Positions 8,993 to 16,503 are shown, counted from the stretch's first letter. The stretch: DNA of 16,713 nt from Neocallimastix lanati (nom. inval.) (GCA_016946835.1 JACVTC010000587.1:1-16713), one strand, 5' to 3'. Notes: generated by a model not told the origin, from the sequence alone. Program-made: numbers and translations.

Positions 8993-9090
8993 GAAGATTG
9001 CTTAGGTTTTTCTTCTAATCTTTTCCTAAATAAGATATTTGTTAAGATTAGAATCTCTTTTTTAAATTTAACTTTATTTTAATTAAAAAG

Positions 9091-9098
9091 TATAAATA
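9091..9098 (+). promoter_or_regulatory. TATA-box-like site of unknown owner
   Basis: TATAAATA after AATTAAAAAG, followed by a stretch with more G and C (ccacttttgagttcacttta), which is the usual look of a fungal or LTR promoter. No gene starts downstream before element 2 at 9394, so it may belong to a decayed LTR. A/T richness makes a chance match plausible. Confidence 0.22.
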
Positions 9099-9388
9099 CC
9101 ACTTTTGAGTTCACTTTAGAGAAATCAAGAATTATTATTATAAGAAAGAACAGTAATAATAACCAAATAAAATAAAAAATTATTCTTATTATTTTAAATC
9201 TTAATTCTTTAAAAAACATTATTAATTAATAAAGCATATTAAAACATAATTATCTTAAATAATAAACAAATACTGTATTCTATTATTTTAATCTGTGTTA
9301 TCAGTCGTTAACTCTTATAATAAACTCGACCTAGGTAAGTATATCTTACATTACACCTCCCAATCTATTAATGTTCTTCATTAATAAA

Positions 9389-9393
9389 TTGTA
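9389..9393. repeat. left target-site duplication of element 2
   Basis: TTGTA immediately before the TG of the left LTR, identical to TTGTA at 15657-15661 immediately after the CA of the right LTR. Five bases is the length Ty3/Gypsy integrases duplicate. The exact match fixes both outer borders of the element. Confidence 0.9.
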
Positions 9394-10063
9394 TGTAAAG
9401 GATTTGATACAAATTAATTTATATTCAATACTACAAAAATAATAATTTAATTAAAAATATAATTTGTACTCCTTAAATCCTTGTACCGTTCATAACCTAA
9501 TTAATATTGTATTGCATATTAATTAATATTATCCCTTTTATATATTATTGAATCCCAAATATATTAATTGATTAATATTGTACTACATATTAATTAATAT
9601 TATCCCTTTTTTTTATATTAATTAATATAAATTGAATATTATTTATAAAAATTGTTTTTTATTAATTATATTATTTTATATATTTTTATTATCTTATATT
9701 ATATATATATTATTTTATTACTTTATATATTAAAATTATATTTTACATTGTTATCTTTAAATTAGTATTTATTAAAATATATCATTAAATAATTTATATT
9801 GTTTTTCAAAAATATAAAAGAACTAAAAAATATTCTTTTTTAAATTTTTGTAAGATTATTATTTACAAAATAATCTGATAACTTTATAATAAAACATATT
9901 AAATAAAATATAGTTAATTAAAAGCTTAATAATAAAATAATATTTTTATAATTTGAATAAATAAATTTATAAAATAAAATAATATCCATAAGGTTATTAG
10001 ATTAAAGGCTTCCAACAAAGTTTACCCTTTAATCTAAATACTAACTCAACAATAATCTTACCA
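9394..10063 (+). repeat. 5' LTR of element 2
   Basis: Runs from TGTAAAGG to ACCA; 670 bp, about 85 bp longer than its partner. Most of the extra length is a 71-bp-period duplication (9500-9610) and about 12 bp near the 3' end. Two stems are shared with the other LTR. Near the start, aaggattt/aaatcctt (9398-9405, 9475-9482) is stacked with tacaaatt/aatttgta (9408-9415, 9461-9468). Near the end, ttagattaaagg/cctttaatctaa (9997-10008, 10026-10037) pairs perfectly over 12 bp, with one mismatch in the right LTR. The latter could shape RNA 3'-end formation or strand transfer; this is a guess. Confidence 0.93.
9500..9610 (+). repeat. 40-bp direct duplication inside the 5' LTR
   Basis: Copies 9500-9539 and 9571-9610 both read attaatattgta, then a short variable part, then catattaattaatattatccctttt, differing at about two or three sites, with 31 bp between them. 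The 3' LTR has a single copy. Either the 5' LTR gained it or the 3' LTR lost it after insertion. Confidence 0.88.
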
Positions 10064-10096
10064 CTATTTTAGAAACTTCCTTTGAATTCCTAAAAT

Positions 10097-10112
10097 TGGC
10101 GTAAGACCCTCG
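10097..10112 (+). promoter_or_regulatory. candidate tRNA primer-binding site of element 2
   Basis: TGGCGTAAGACCCTCG begins with TGG, the complement of tRNA CCA, and implies a discriminator G and acceptor strand GTCTTAC. It lies 33 nt past the LTR end as fixed by the target-site duplication, which is farther than the usual 0-10 nt, and only 3 nt before the gag ATG. No TGG sits closer to the LTR. The exact tRNA is not identified. Confidence 0.6.
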
Positions 10113-10115
10113 GGA

Positions 10116-11297
10116 ATGTATTCAACTAGATCGGATGAAGAAATGAAAATGAATAAAGAAGACTCAGTACAACAATTGCGATCCGAAGCCACTCAAGCTT
10201 GTACCACTTTAGCAGAAGGTGTTCAACAGTTAAGAAATGATACCTCACAAGCTTGTAATAGTATAGTTTCTGGAGTGAATGAAAACTTCGTTTCCAAAGA
10301 AGACTTACAAAATTACCATCAAGAGGTAATGAAACAATTCGGAGCTTATGATAAAATGAATAATGAAATATTGGCCTCTTTAGAATCTTTGAAAAAGGCT
10401 ACCCTCTACTTTAAGCATGAATTATGTAATAAAACTCAAATAGAAAATACTTCTTTTGGTGCTACCTCGTCGATACTGTTGACATCTGGAAATCCTACGA
10501 TAAACCTCCATTCTGTTTTTAACGATAATATCTCAACAACTACAAGATATGACAATGATCATGATGTTATCATGCAATCTGCTTACCCTATTAATATTCC
10601 TCAAGTTCCCGATCTAGGTTTGTTTTCAGGTGATGTTTCTGAAACCGAACTTTTTTGTCAACTGTGTGGTGACACATTTAAAACCTATCCATGTAAGTCT
10701 TGGCTTGAAGATTCGAAAATCAACTTTGTACAATCAAGATTAAGAGAAGCTGCTAGAAGTTGGTACCAAACAAAATATTCCAGTAGTCCTCCTGCTTCCT
10801 TAGAGACTCTTCTTAATGAATTAAAAGAAGCTTTTCCTGATGTTTTCAGCAAAAAGTTAAAGAAAATTAATTTAGTAAATCTCAAACATTCTCATGGTAA
10901 TATTAAGGACTATATTGATTCTTTTCGTAAATTAACAACTGATCTTGGTTGGCCTGAAGAACCATTAGTATTATTTTTCTATAATGGTCTTTATCCAAAA
11001 TTTAAAGAAGAAATTAATAAAATGGAGAAGTCTCAAGAAAAAATAGAAGAAATTACAACAAAGTGCATATTGTTTGAATCTTCTCAAGAAACTAAATTAA
11101 AGATAAATCAATTAATCAGCAATAAAAATTATAAGAGAAAGAACTCTCATTCTTATCCCAATAATGAAAACAAGAATAAGAATAATAACAATTATTACAA
11201 TCATAGTAAAAATAATAACTTCCATAATAATAAATTTAAGGTCAATTCCAGTTACAATAACCGAGAAAATTATGTTACCGAAGTCCAAAAAAATTAA
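10116..11297 (+). CDS. element 2 Gag, no zinc knuckle
   Basis: Intact 393-codon frame. The ATG at 10116 is the first after the PBS and the N-terminus MYSTRSDEEM follows. Residues 18-35 and 36-53 are a tandem repeat of 18 residues (VQQLRSEATQACTTLAEG and VQQLRNDTSQACNSIVSG), within a helical, probably coiled-coil N-terminal part to about 100. Residues 165-320 resemble the retrotransposon Gag capsid family: LFSGDVSETELF, INFVQSRLREAARSWY, LKHSHGNIKDYIDSF and FYNGLYPKFK. The tail (about 335-385) is basic and Asn-rich with no CCHC knuckle, so RNA binding probably relies on charge. It forms the particle that carries the RNA. The frame ends TAA at 11295, and the protease lies in the same frame after it. 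Confidence 0.88.
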   Translation: MYSTRSDEEMKMNKEDSVQQLRSEATQACTTLAEGVQQLRNDTSQACNSIVSGVNENFVSKEDLQNYHQEVMKQFGAYDKMNNEILASLESLKKATLYFKHELCNKTQIENTSFGATSSILLTSGNPTINLHSVFNDNISTTTRYDNDHDVIMQSAYPINIPQVPDLGLFSGDVSETELFCQLCGDTFKTYPCKSWLEDSKINFVQSRLREAARSWYQTKYSSSPPASLETLLNELKEAFPDVFSKKLKKINLVNLKHSHGNIKDYIDSFRKLTTDLGWPEEPLVLFFYNGLYPKFKEEINKMEKSQEKIEEITTKCILFESSQETKLKINQLISNKNYKRKNSHSYPNNENKNKNNNNYYNHSKNNNFHNNKFKVNSSYNNRENYVTEVQKN

Positions 11298-11828
11298 CTC
11301 AAAAAACTAGATAATAGACTTTCCAAGAAGTCCTCTCCGATTAAAACTATTCAATATAATTACCCAACTTTAAACCCTCCTCTTCTTAATATTTTCCTTT
11401 TGTTTAAATCATTTATCCCAACAATAAACAAAAGGAACAAAAACATTAAATTACAAACCAAATCAATATTAGATTATGGTTCTTACTGCAATTTTATTTC
11501 TACCAATTTAATCTCTCGGTTAAATCTTGTAACTCAAAAACTTAAAAATAAAATATATATAAAAGGTATCAATGGAGATACAGATTCCATTAATGAATTT
11601 GTGTCTTTAAACTTTCAACTAAAAATCAAAATTAACAATACGTTTCATTTAATCAAATTTAAAGAAAAATTCCTTGTGTCAAAAAATATTCCAATGGATT
11701 TACTCCTTGGAAATCAATTTATGAAAAACTATAAAATACATTTTAGTTATGAGAATCATTATCTTTACTCTACTTTTAAAATCTCAAAATTTAAATCAAG
11801 AATTATAAAGAATTTTAAACAAATGTGA
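11298..11828 (+). pseudogene. element 2 aspartic protease
   Basis: Open in the gag frame from the codon after the gag TAA to TGA at 11826-11828. There is no strong start codon before the protease core (only TTG at 11400), so it must be made by stop read-through from gag or be cut off by mutation. Core: SILDYGSYCNFISTNLI is the active-site block, but D-T/S-G reads D-Y-G; IKGINGD lies where the flap is expected; PMDLLLGNQFMKNYKI is the second-half ILG block, well kept. Retropepsins work as dimers, and Tyr at the second catalytic-triad position is not tolerated in members I know. No linker to RT is open beyond the TGA. Confidence 0.8.
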
Positions 11829-11898
11829 ATTCAATTAATTTTATGATGGATTATCCTATAATTACTACTTTTTAATCTATTCTTTTCTTTCAAATTAG
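11829..11898 (+). other. protease/RT junction closed in all frames
   Basis: The protease frame stops at 11826-11828. The RT frame is open only after TAG 11896-11898. The third frame reads MMDYPIITTF and then stops at 11873-11875. The 3' part is pyrimidine-rich (tttttaatctattcttttctttcaaattag), which looks like a branch point, pyrimidine tract and AG of an intron. The only nearby donor, GTGAAT at 11825, would give a 74-nt intron that leaves the wrong frame. Confidence 0.5.
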
Positions 11899-13302
11899 GT
11901 ATTAGAGGATTCTGAAGAACCTAATATTGAGCGTATTCCTGAACAATATAAAGACCTTGCAATAGTCTTCAGTAAAAAAGAAGCAGATAAGCTTCCTCCC
12001 CATCGTTTAACGGACTGTGAGATCAATCTTCAGCCAGGTGTTACTTTACATTATGGACCAATCTACCCGCTTACATTGGAGGAATCAGAAGTTTTATAAG
12101 ATTACGTAAAGGAAAACGAAAATAAAGGATTTATTAGAGAATCTCACTCCCCAGCCGGCTATCCTGTTCTCTTTCAGAAAAAGAGTGATGGTTCTCTCCG
12201 AGTCTGTGTTGACTACAAAGGTTTAAATGAGGTTACTATTAGAAATTCCTATCCTTTACCGCTCATCAACGACATTATTAAACAAGTCAAAGGAGCCAAG
12301 TACTTTACTAAATTAGACTTGCGCTCCGCATATAATTTAATTCGTATAAAGGAAGGCGATGAATATAAAACAGCTTTCCGTACTAAGTATGGACATTACG
12401 AATAGTTAGTAATGCCATTTGGTCTTAAAAATGCACCTGCGATCTTCCAATCTTTTATTAACTCTGTCCTTTGTCCATTCTTAGAAAAATCGGTAATACT
12501 CTACCTAGATGACGTTCTAATTTATTCTAATTCGTTAGATGATTATCATCAAACTGTACGCGAGGTTCTCAAAAAGCTTATTGACAATAATTTATATGCT
12601 AAACTTTCGAAATGTGAATTCGATAAAGAGGAAGTCGAATTACTTGGGCATATCATTTCTGGCTCTGATGTGTCCACTGATCCAAAGAAGATCAAATCAA
12701 TCAAAGAATGGTCCATTCCAAAAAACGTAAAAGAGGTTCAAAGGTTTTTTGGTCTTTGCAATTACTATAGAAGATTTGTAAGGAATTTTGCTGCTATTGC
12801 CAAACCTTTGCATGCATTAACCAAGAAAGGAAGGAAGGAAGTTTGGTCTAAAGATTGTGATACCTCCTTCTCAATTCTCAAAAAACGTTTAACTTCTTCC
12901 CCTCTCCTCATGCATCCTGACTTAACAAAACCTTTTATTGTTGAGTATGATGCTAGTAACTTTGCTATTGGAGCAGTTCTTTCCCAGTATGACAATGATA
13001 ATAAGCTTCATCCTATTGCTTATTTTTCTCGTAGTCTTAACAATGCCGAAATAAACTATTCGATTACCGATAAGGAACTTTTATCAATTAAAGAAGCTTT
13101 CTCATCATGGCGTCACCTTTTGTTAGGTGCTAAATTCAAGATTAAAGTTTTTACTGACCATAGAAATCTTCTATATACCCTTGGAGGGAAGATAGGTAAT
13201 CAACGATATCATCGTTGGCATCTATTCTTCTAAGAATACGACTTTGAACTCATCTATCGCCAAGGTAAAAAGAATAGCAAACCCAATTCGTTATCCAGAA
13301 GA
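11899..13302 (+). pseudogene. element 2 reverse transcriptase and RNase H
   Basis: One frame throughout, interrupted by TAA 12097-12099, TAG 12403-12405 and TAA 13231-13233. RT blocks: IPEQYKDLAIVFSKKEADKL (linker typical of chromoviruses), [44 protein letters not shown] (first catalytic Asp), LVMPFGLKNAPAIFQ right after the TAG, and YLDD at 12502-12513. Thumb and connection: ELLGHIISG and RFFGLCNYYRRFV. RNase H: VEYDASNFAIGAVLSQ, YSITDKELLSI and VFTDHRNLLY hold the first three acidic residues; the fourth, normally Asp in xADALSR, is Asn (AAT 13285-13287). It would copy element RNA to DNA. As it stands no full-length enzyme can be made. Confidence 0.92.
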
Positions 13303-14874
13303 CCAGACTACCAAAAGGAAGATATAGAGGATAAACCTGAGTTTATCTTAGACAGTAAGAATATTGGTGAAATCCCCTGTTTAATTAGCATAACTAAAGA
13401 TCTTCTCAATAATATTAAAATAAACTTAAAGAATGATAAGGTTTCTAAGGATCTTTGTATATATTTTTCTGAAAATAATGTGTCTCAAAGTTCCCATTAT
13501 AAACCATTTCGCAAAATGAATAAGTTTAAATTAGAAAATGATTTAATATTCTACAACAATCTTATTTACATACCAGATCAACTTCGTTTAGATATTTTAA
13601 CTCGTTATCATGAGAAACCTGCTGCGGGTCATCTTGGTGTCAAAAGAACTATGGAGTTACTCTCAAGAAACTTTTGGTGGCCCAAGATGGAAGATGATGT
13701 TAAGAATTTTGTAAAGTCGTGTGAAACATGTATGAGAAACAAAAAATCTAGGCACCGTAAATTTGGGTTACTTCAACCGCTCGACGTTCCAGAAAGACCT
13801 TGGAAATCAACCGAAATTGATTTCTTATGCTGTCTTCCACCATCCAAAGGTAATACGGTGATTATGGTTGTAGTTGATAGATTTTCAAAAATGATACACC
13901 TTATACCCTTCAAAGATATTCCAAATTCCGTACAAACAGCTAAAGCTTTTATCAATAATATCTATAAGCTCCATGGTCTACTCTATGATATTATTACGGA
14001 TAGAGGTTCACAGTTTACGAGTGAACTTTGGCAAGAATTTCTATTCTTATTAAATATCAAATCGAAAATAGCTACCACTGACCACCATGAAACCGTAGGT
14101 CAAGTTGAATGATGCAATTCTTACATCGAACAATACCTTCGCTGCTTCTCAAGATCTTTTTATCATGATGATTGGGTTGATTTTCTTCTACTTGCTGAGT
14201 TTGCTTATAACAACTCAATTCATCCTTCCACTAACGAAACTCCCTTTTTTATCAACTATGGATTTCATCCTTACATGGATGAATATACACTACTCCCTAC
14301 TTGTAACATTAATCATAAAATGGTTCAAAAAGTTTATGAAAGTTTTAACCATGTTAAAGAAGTTCTTCTCCGATCCCAAGAGCTATATAAACGCTCTGCT
14401 GATAGAAAAAGAATTACCGCTCCTTCTTACAACATTGACGACTTGGTGTGGATTCAAGCTCCCCCTTCGTTAACTATAGAATCAAGCTCAAAACTAGCTC
14501 CATGCAAATATGGTCCATACAAAGTAACCAATGTTTTACATAATAATAATTATGAAATTGAACTTAAAAATTCACCCTTTCCTAAGCATCATAACGTTTT
14601 CCACGTCTCTGAACTCGAACCATTCACACCAGTATCTGAAAAGTTTAGAAAACGATATAAAGATCCTGAGTCTATTAAGGATATTATTGAAATTGCGGGA
14701 TTTAGAACTAACTATAAGAAGAAACAATACGAATATAAAATCCGTTATAAATATCGTTCATCCTATAATTGGGTATCTTCTTCTGAAGTTGAGGATAATC
14801 CAAGAAGCCAAAATATTTTTATTAAATACATTAATAGTAATAGGAAACCAGTCTCCATCTCATATAGTTTTTAA
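13303..14874 (+). pseudogene. element 2 integrase with chromodomain-like tail
   Basis: The same frame continues. The zinc finger H-H-C-C is formed by His codons at 13609 and 13630 (RYHEKPAAGHLG) and Cys codons at 13720 and 13729 (CETC). The catalytic triad is Asp in TEIDFL (13819), Asp in ITDRGSQF (13999) and Glu in VGQVE (14107), the last two 35 residues apart. TGA at 14110-14112 follows the Glu directly. Beyond it the frame stays open to TAA 14872: LAEFAYNNSIHPST in the core end, GPYKV (14512-14526), HHNVFHVSELEPF of the GPY/F module, then a chromodomain-like segment. Integrase inserts the cDNA, and in chromoviruses the tail directs it to marked chromatin. Split by the stop, it should be inactive. 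Confidence 0.92.
14668..14835 (+). other. chromodomain-like module
   Basis: About 56 codons following the GPY/F module: SIKDIIEIAGFR, then YKKKQYEYKIRYKYRSSYNW and VSSSEVEDNPRSQNIFIKYI. This lines up with the chromodomain pattern (start strand, YLVKWKGY, NTWEP, C-terminal helix). The Trp of the KWKGY box is Tyr here, and the later Trp is present. Chromodomains bind methylated histone H3 tails through aromatic residues. The assignment is by pattern only. Confidence 0.72.
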
Positions 14875-14932
14875 TTAAAAAAAAAATTTCTTTTAAAAAT
14901 ATATATTCAACACAATTTATTTCTCCAACTAG

Positions 14933-15058
14933 TTTGAAATTCACATGGCCAATTGAACATTTATGCTCAAGTGAATTTCAAATACTTCTTGAGTACTCTT
15001 TTGAATAAACTAATATCAAAAATATTAGTATTCCTGAATTCGCGTAGAATGCGAATTC
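14933..15058 (+). repeat. three consecutive perfect stem-loops before the PPT
   Basis: Stem 1: tttgaaattcac (14933-14944) with gtgaatttcaaa (14971-14982), 12 bp perfect; a nested stem ttgaaca/tgctcaa (14952-14958, 14964-14970) has one wobble. Stem 2: actaatat (15009-15016) with atattagt (15022-15029), 8 bp, loop caaaa. Stem 3: gaattcgc (15036-15043) with gcgaattc (15051-15058), 8 bp, loop gtagaat. They fill most of the 197 bases between the integrase stop and the 3' LTR, which has no coding content. Possible roles are packaging, RNA export or 3'-end control; none is shown. Confidence 0.85.
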
Positions 15059-15060
15059 TT

Positions 15061-15068
15061 GGAGAGAG
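15061..15068 (+). promoter_or_regulatory. polypurine tract of element 2
   Basis: GGAGAGAG lies 3 nt (cgt) before the TG of the 3' LTR, where the RNase H-resistant primer for plus-strand synthesis is expected. It is the only purine run rich in G near the LTR edge. Confidence 0.75.
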
Positions 15069-15071
15069 CGT

Positions 15072-15656
15072 TGTCAAGGATTTGATACAAATTAATTTAT
15101 ATTCAATACTACAAATATAATAATTTAATTAAAAATATAATTTGTATTTCTTAAATCCTTGTACTGTTCATAACCTAATTAATATTGTATTACATATTAA
15201 TTAATATTATCCCTTTTTTTTTATATTAATTAATACAAATTGAATATTATTTATAAAAACTGTTTTTTATTAATTATATATTTATATATTTTTATTATCT
15301 TATATTATATATATATTATTTTATTACTTTATATATTAATAATATATTTTATATTGTTATCTTTAAATTAGTATTTATTAAAATATATCATTAAATATTT
15401 TATATTGTTTTTCAAAAATATAAAAGAACTAAAAAATATTCTTTTTTAAATTTTTGTAAGATTATTATTTACAAAATAATCTGATAACTTTATAATAAAA
15501 CATATTAAATAAAATATAGTTAATTAAAGCTTAATAATAAAATAATATTTTTATAATTTAAATAAATAAATTTATAAAATAAAATAATATCCATAAGGTT
15601 ATTAGATTAAAGGCTTCCAACCAAGTTTATCCTTTAATATAAGTAATTACTCACCA
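15072..15656 (+). repeat. 3' LTR of element 2
   Basis: Direct repeat of 9394-10063, from TGTCAAGG to CACCA; 585 bp. It lacks the extra 71-bp unit of the 5' LTR. Outside that, differences are scattered and few. It keeps the stem near its start and the ttagattaaagg/cctttaatataa stem near its end, the latter with one mismatch. Confidence 0.94.
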
Positions 15657-15661
15657 TTGTA
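15657..15661. repeat. right target-site duplication of element 2
   Basis: TTGTA, identical to 9389-9393, directly after the 3' LTR. Confidence 0.9.
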
Positions 15662-15665
15662 GAAC

Positions 15666-15701
15666 AGAACTAATTTATGAATAACTTCATAAAGTAGTTC
15701 T
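15666..15701. repeat. 15-bp stem-loop next to the element 2 insertion site
   Basis: Arms 15666-15680 (agaacta, mismatch, tttatga) and 15687-15701 (tcataaa, mismatch, tagttct) pair at 14 of 15 positions around a 6-nt loop. It begins 5 bp after the target-site duplication. It was part of the pre-insertion flank, and a cruciform-forming site may have been a target; this is a guess. Confidence 0.6.
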
Positions 15702-16043
15702 TACGTAGAATTGTTAAGGTTTTAGAGAATTAAATAAAAATAAAAGTAAAAGACACACAAATTTTATTTATTTGTTTTTTTTATTTTATTTATTTGTTTT
15801 TTTATTTTTATTATTAATTTTATTAATTGATTTATTTCTAAAAATTTATAGCAAAATTTACAACTATTTATACTTTTTGTTAAGGCATAAAAGTTGTTCT
15901 TGCCCACTAAATTTTATATTATTACATTTTAATTTTTTTTATTATAAAAATTATTAAATTTAAATTGATTTTTATAATCAATTATATAAAATTTTAATTA
16001 TAATAATATAAATAAAATACATTTGTAATATTAATAAAACATA

Positions 16044-16090
16044 TTTTTTTTTTTTTTTTTTTTTTTTTTTATTTATTTATTTATTTATTT
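16044..16090. repeat. T27 tract followed by (ATTT)5
   Basis: Twenty-seven T (16044-16070), then five ATTT units (16071-16090). Simple sequence with likely length variation. It could be the reverse-complement trace of a poly(A) tail from a retrotransposed sequence, but no body of such an element is recognisable beside it. Confidence 0.85.
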
Positions 16091-16503
16091 AGAATAATCT
16101 ATCTAAAATATTACTAATAAGAATTTATTTAATTGGCTATAATTATTAATACAATCTGTTAAAATATTCAAATAAAAATAAAAATACTATTCTAATATAA
16201 AGATTTTTAATAAAATAAAATATTTTTCAATATAAAATAAAACATTTTGATATAAAATTTTATAATAAAAGTTAAAATAATATATAAATTTTAATTATCA
16301 ATATAAAAAAAATATTATTAATAAAAAAAAATTTCATTATTAATATAAAATAAAAAAAATAAGATTTATTATTAATATTGCTAATATAAGTTTTAAATAT
16401 ATAAAATATTACTATTAATATAAGATTTAATATAAAAATATAAAATTTAATATAATTTTTGATTTAATTTTTGATCTTTGGATTTAAAAATTTATTAAAG
16501 TAC

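Larger units (their letters stand above)
7573..9388. other. gene-free spacer between the two elements
   Basis: No coding stretch longer than background is seen. It begins with a small stem, ccgaa/ttcgg (7571-7589), at the element 1 edge. The part up to about 8400 is low-complexity A/T. From about 8380 to 9360 the sequence is more mixed, with stem-loops at 8498-8541, 8968-8992 and 9013-9053 and a TATAAATA at 9091. That more complex part could be an old solo LTR or a promoter region, but I found no matching terminal repeats or target-site duplication. Confidence 0.55.
9394..15656 (+). mobile_element. element 2: chromovirus-type Ty3/Gypsy retrotransposon, inactive
   Basis: LTRs 9394-10063 and 15072-15656, both TG...CA, are flanked by the 5-bp duplication TTGTA. 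In order it contains a PBS (10097), gag (10116), protease, RT with YLDD, RNase H, integrase and a chromodomain-like C-terminus, then three stem-loops and a purine-rich tract before the 3' LTR. Gag is intact, but pol has four in-frame stops (12097, 12403, 13231, 14110), and all frames close between protease and RT. It is only distantly related to element 1: gag, PBS, LTR and integrase tail all differ. Its intact target duplication shows that both ends belong to one insertion event. Confidence 0.95.
15662..16503. other. AT-rich gene-free right flank
   Basis: No supported gene. An open stretch at 15772-15957 is Phe/Leu-rich because the DNA is T-rich and has no domain, so I do not call it. On the minus strand 15850-15880 reads GTATAAATAGTTG after a short A run, a TATA-like match with no gene behind it. 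The rest is A/T filler with a T run and ATTT repeats. Confidence 0.55.

Noticed and set aside
9040-9355. A solo LTR from TGTTAAGATT to TTACA
   Set aside because: No target-site duplication matches at these ends (atatt against cctcc) and no second copy is in the window.
11825-11898. A 74-nt intron with GTGAAT donor and TTAG acceptor joining protease to RT
   Set aside because: Its removal leaves the RT in the wrong frame and meets TAG within three codons. Only the acceptor-like half is kept as a finding.
12539-12995. Overlapping frames on both strands within element 2 RT
   Set aside because: These are shadows of the RT/RNase H frame, with no start context or domain.
12097-14112. Reassigned stop codons (a variant nuclear code)
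   Set aside because: TAA, TAG and TGA all occur inside pol, and real ends also use them. Random or directed nonsense mutation explains this more simply.
15772-15957. A 61-codon Phe/Leu-rich membrane-like protein
   Set aside because: It comes from T-rich low-complexity DNA, starts in a TTTATTTG repeat and has no domain or supporting signal.
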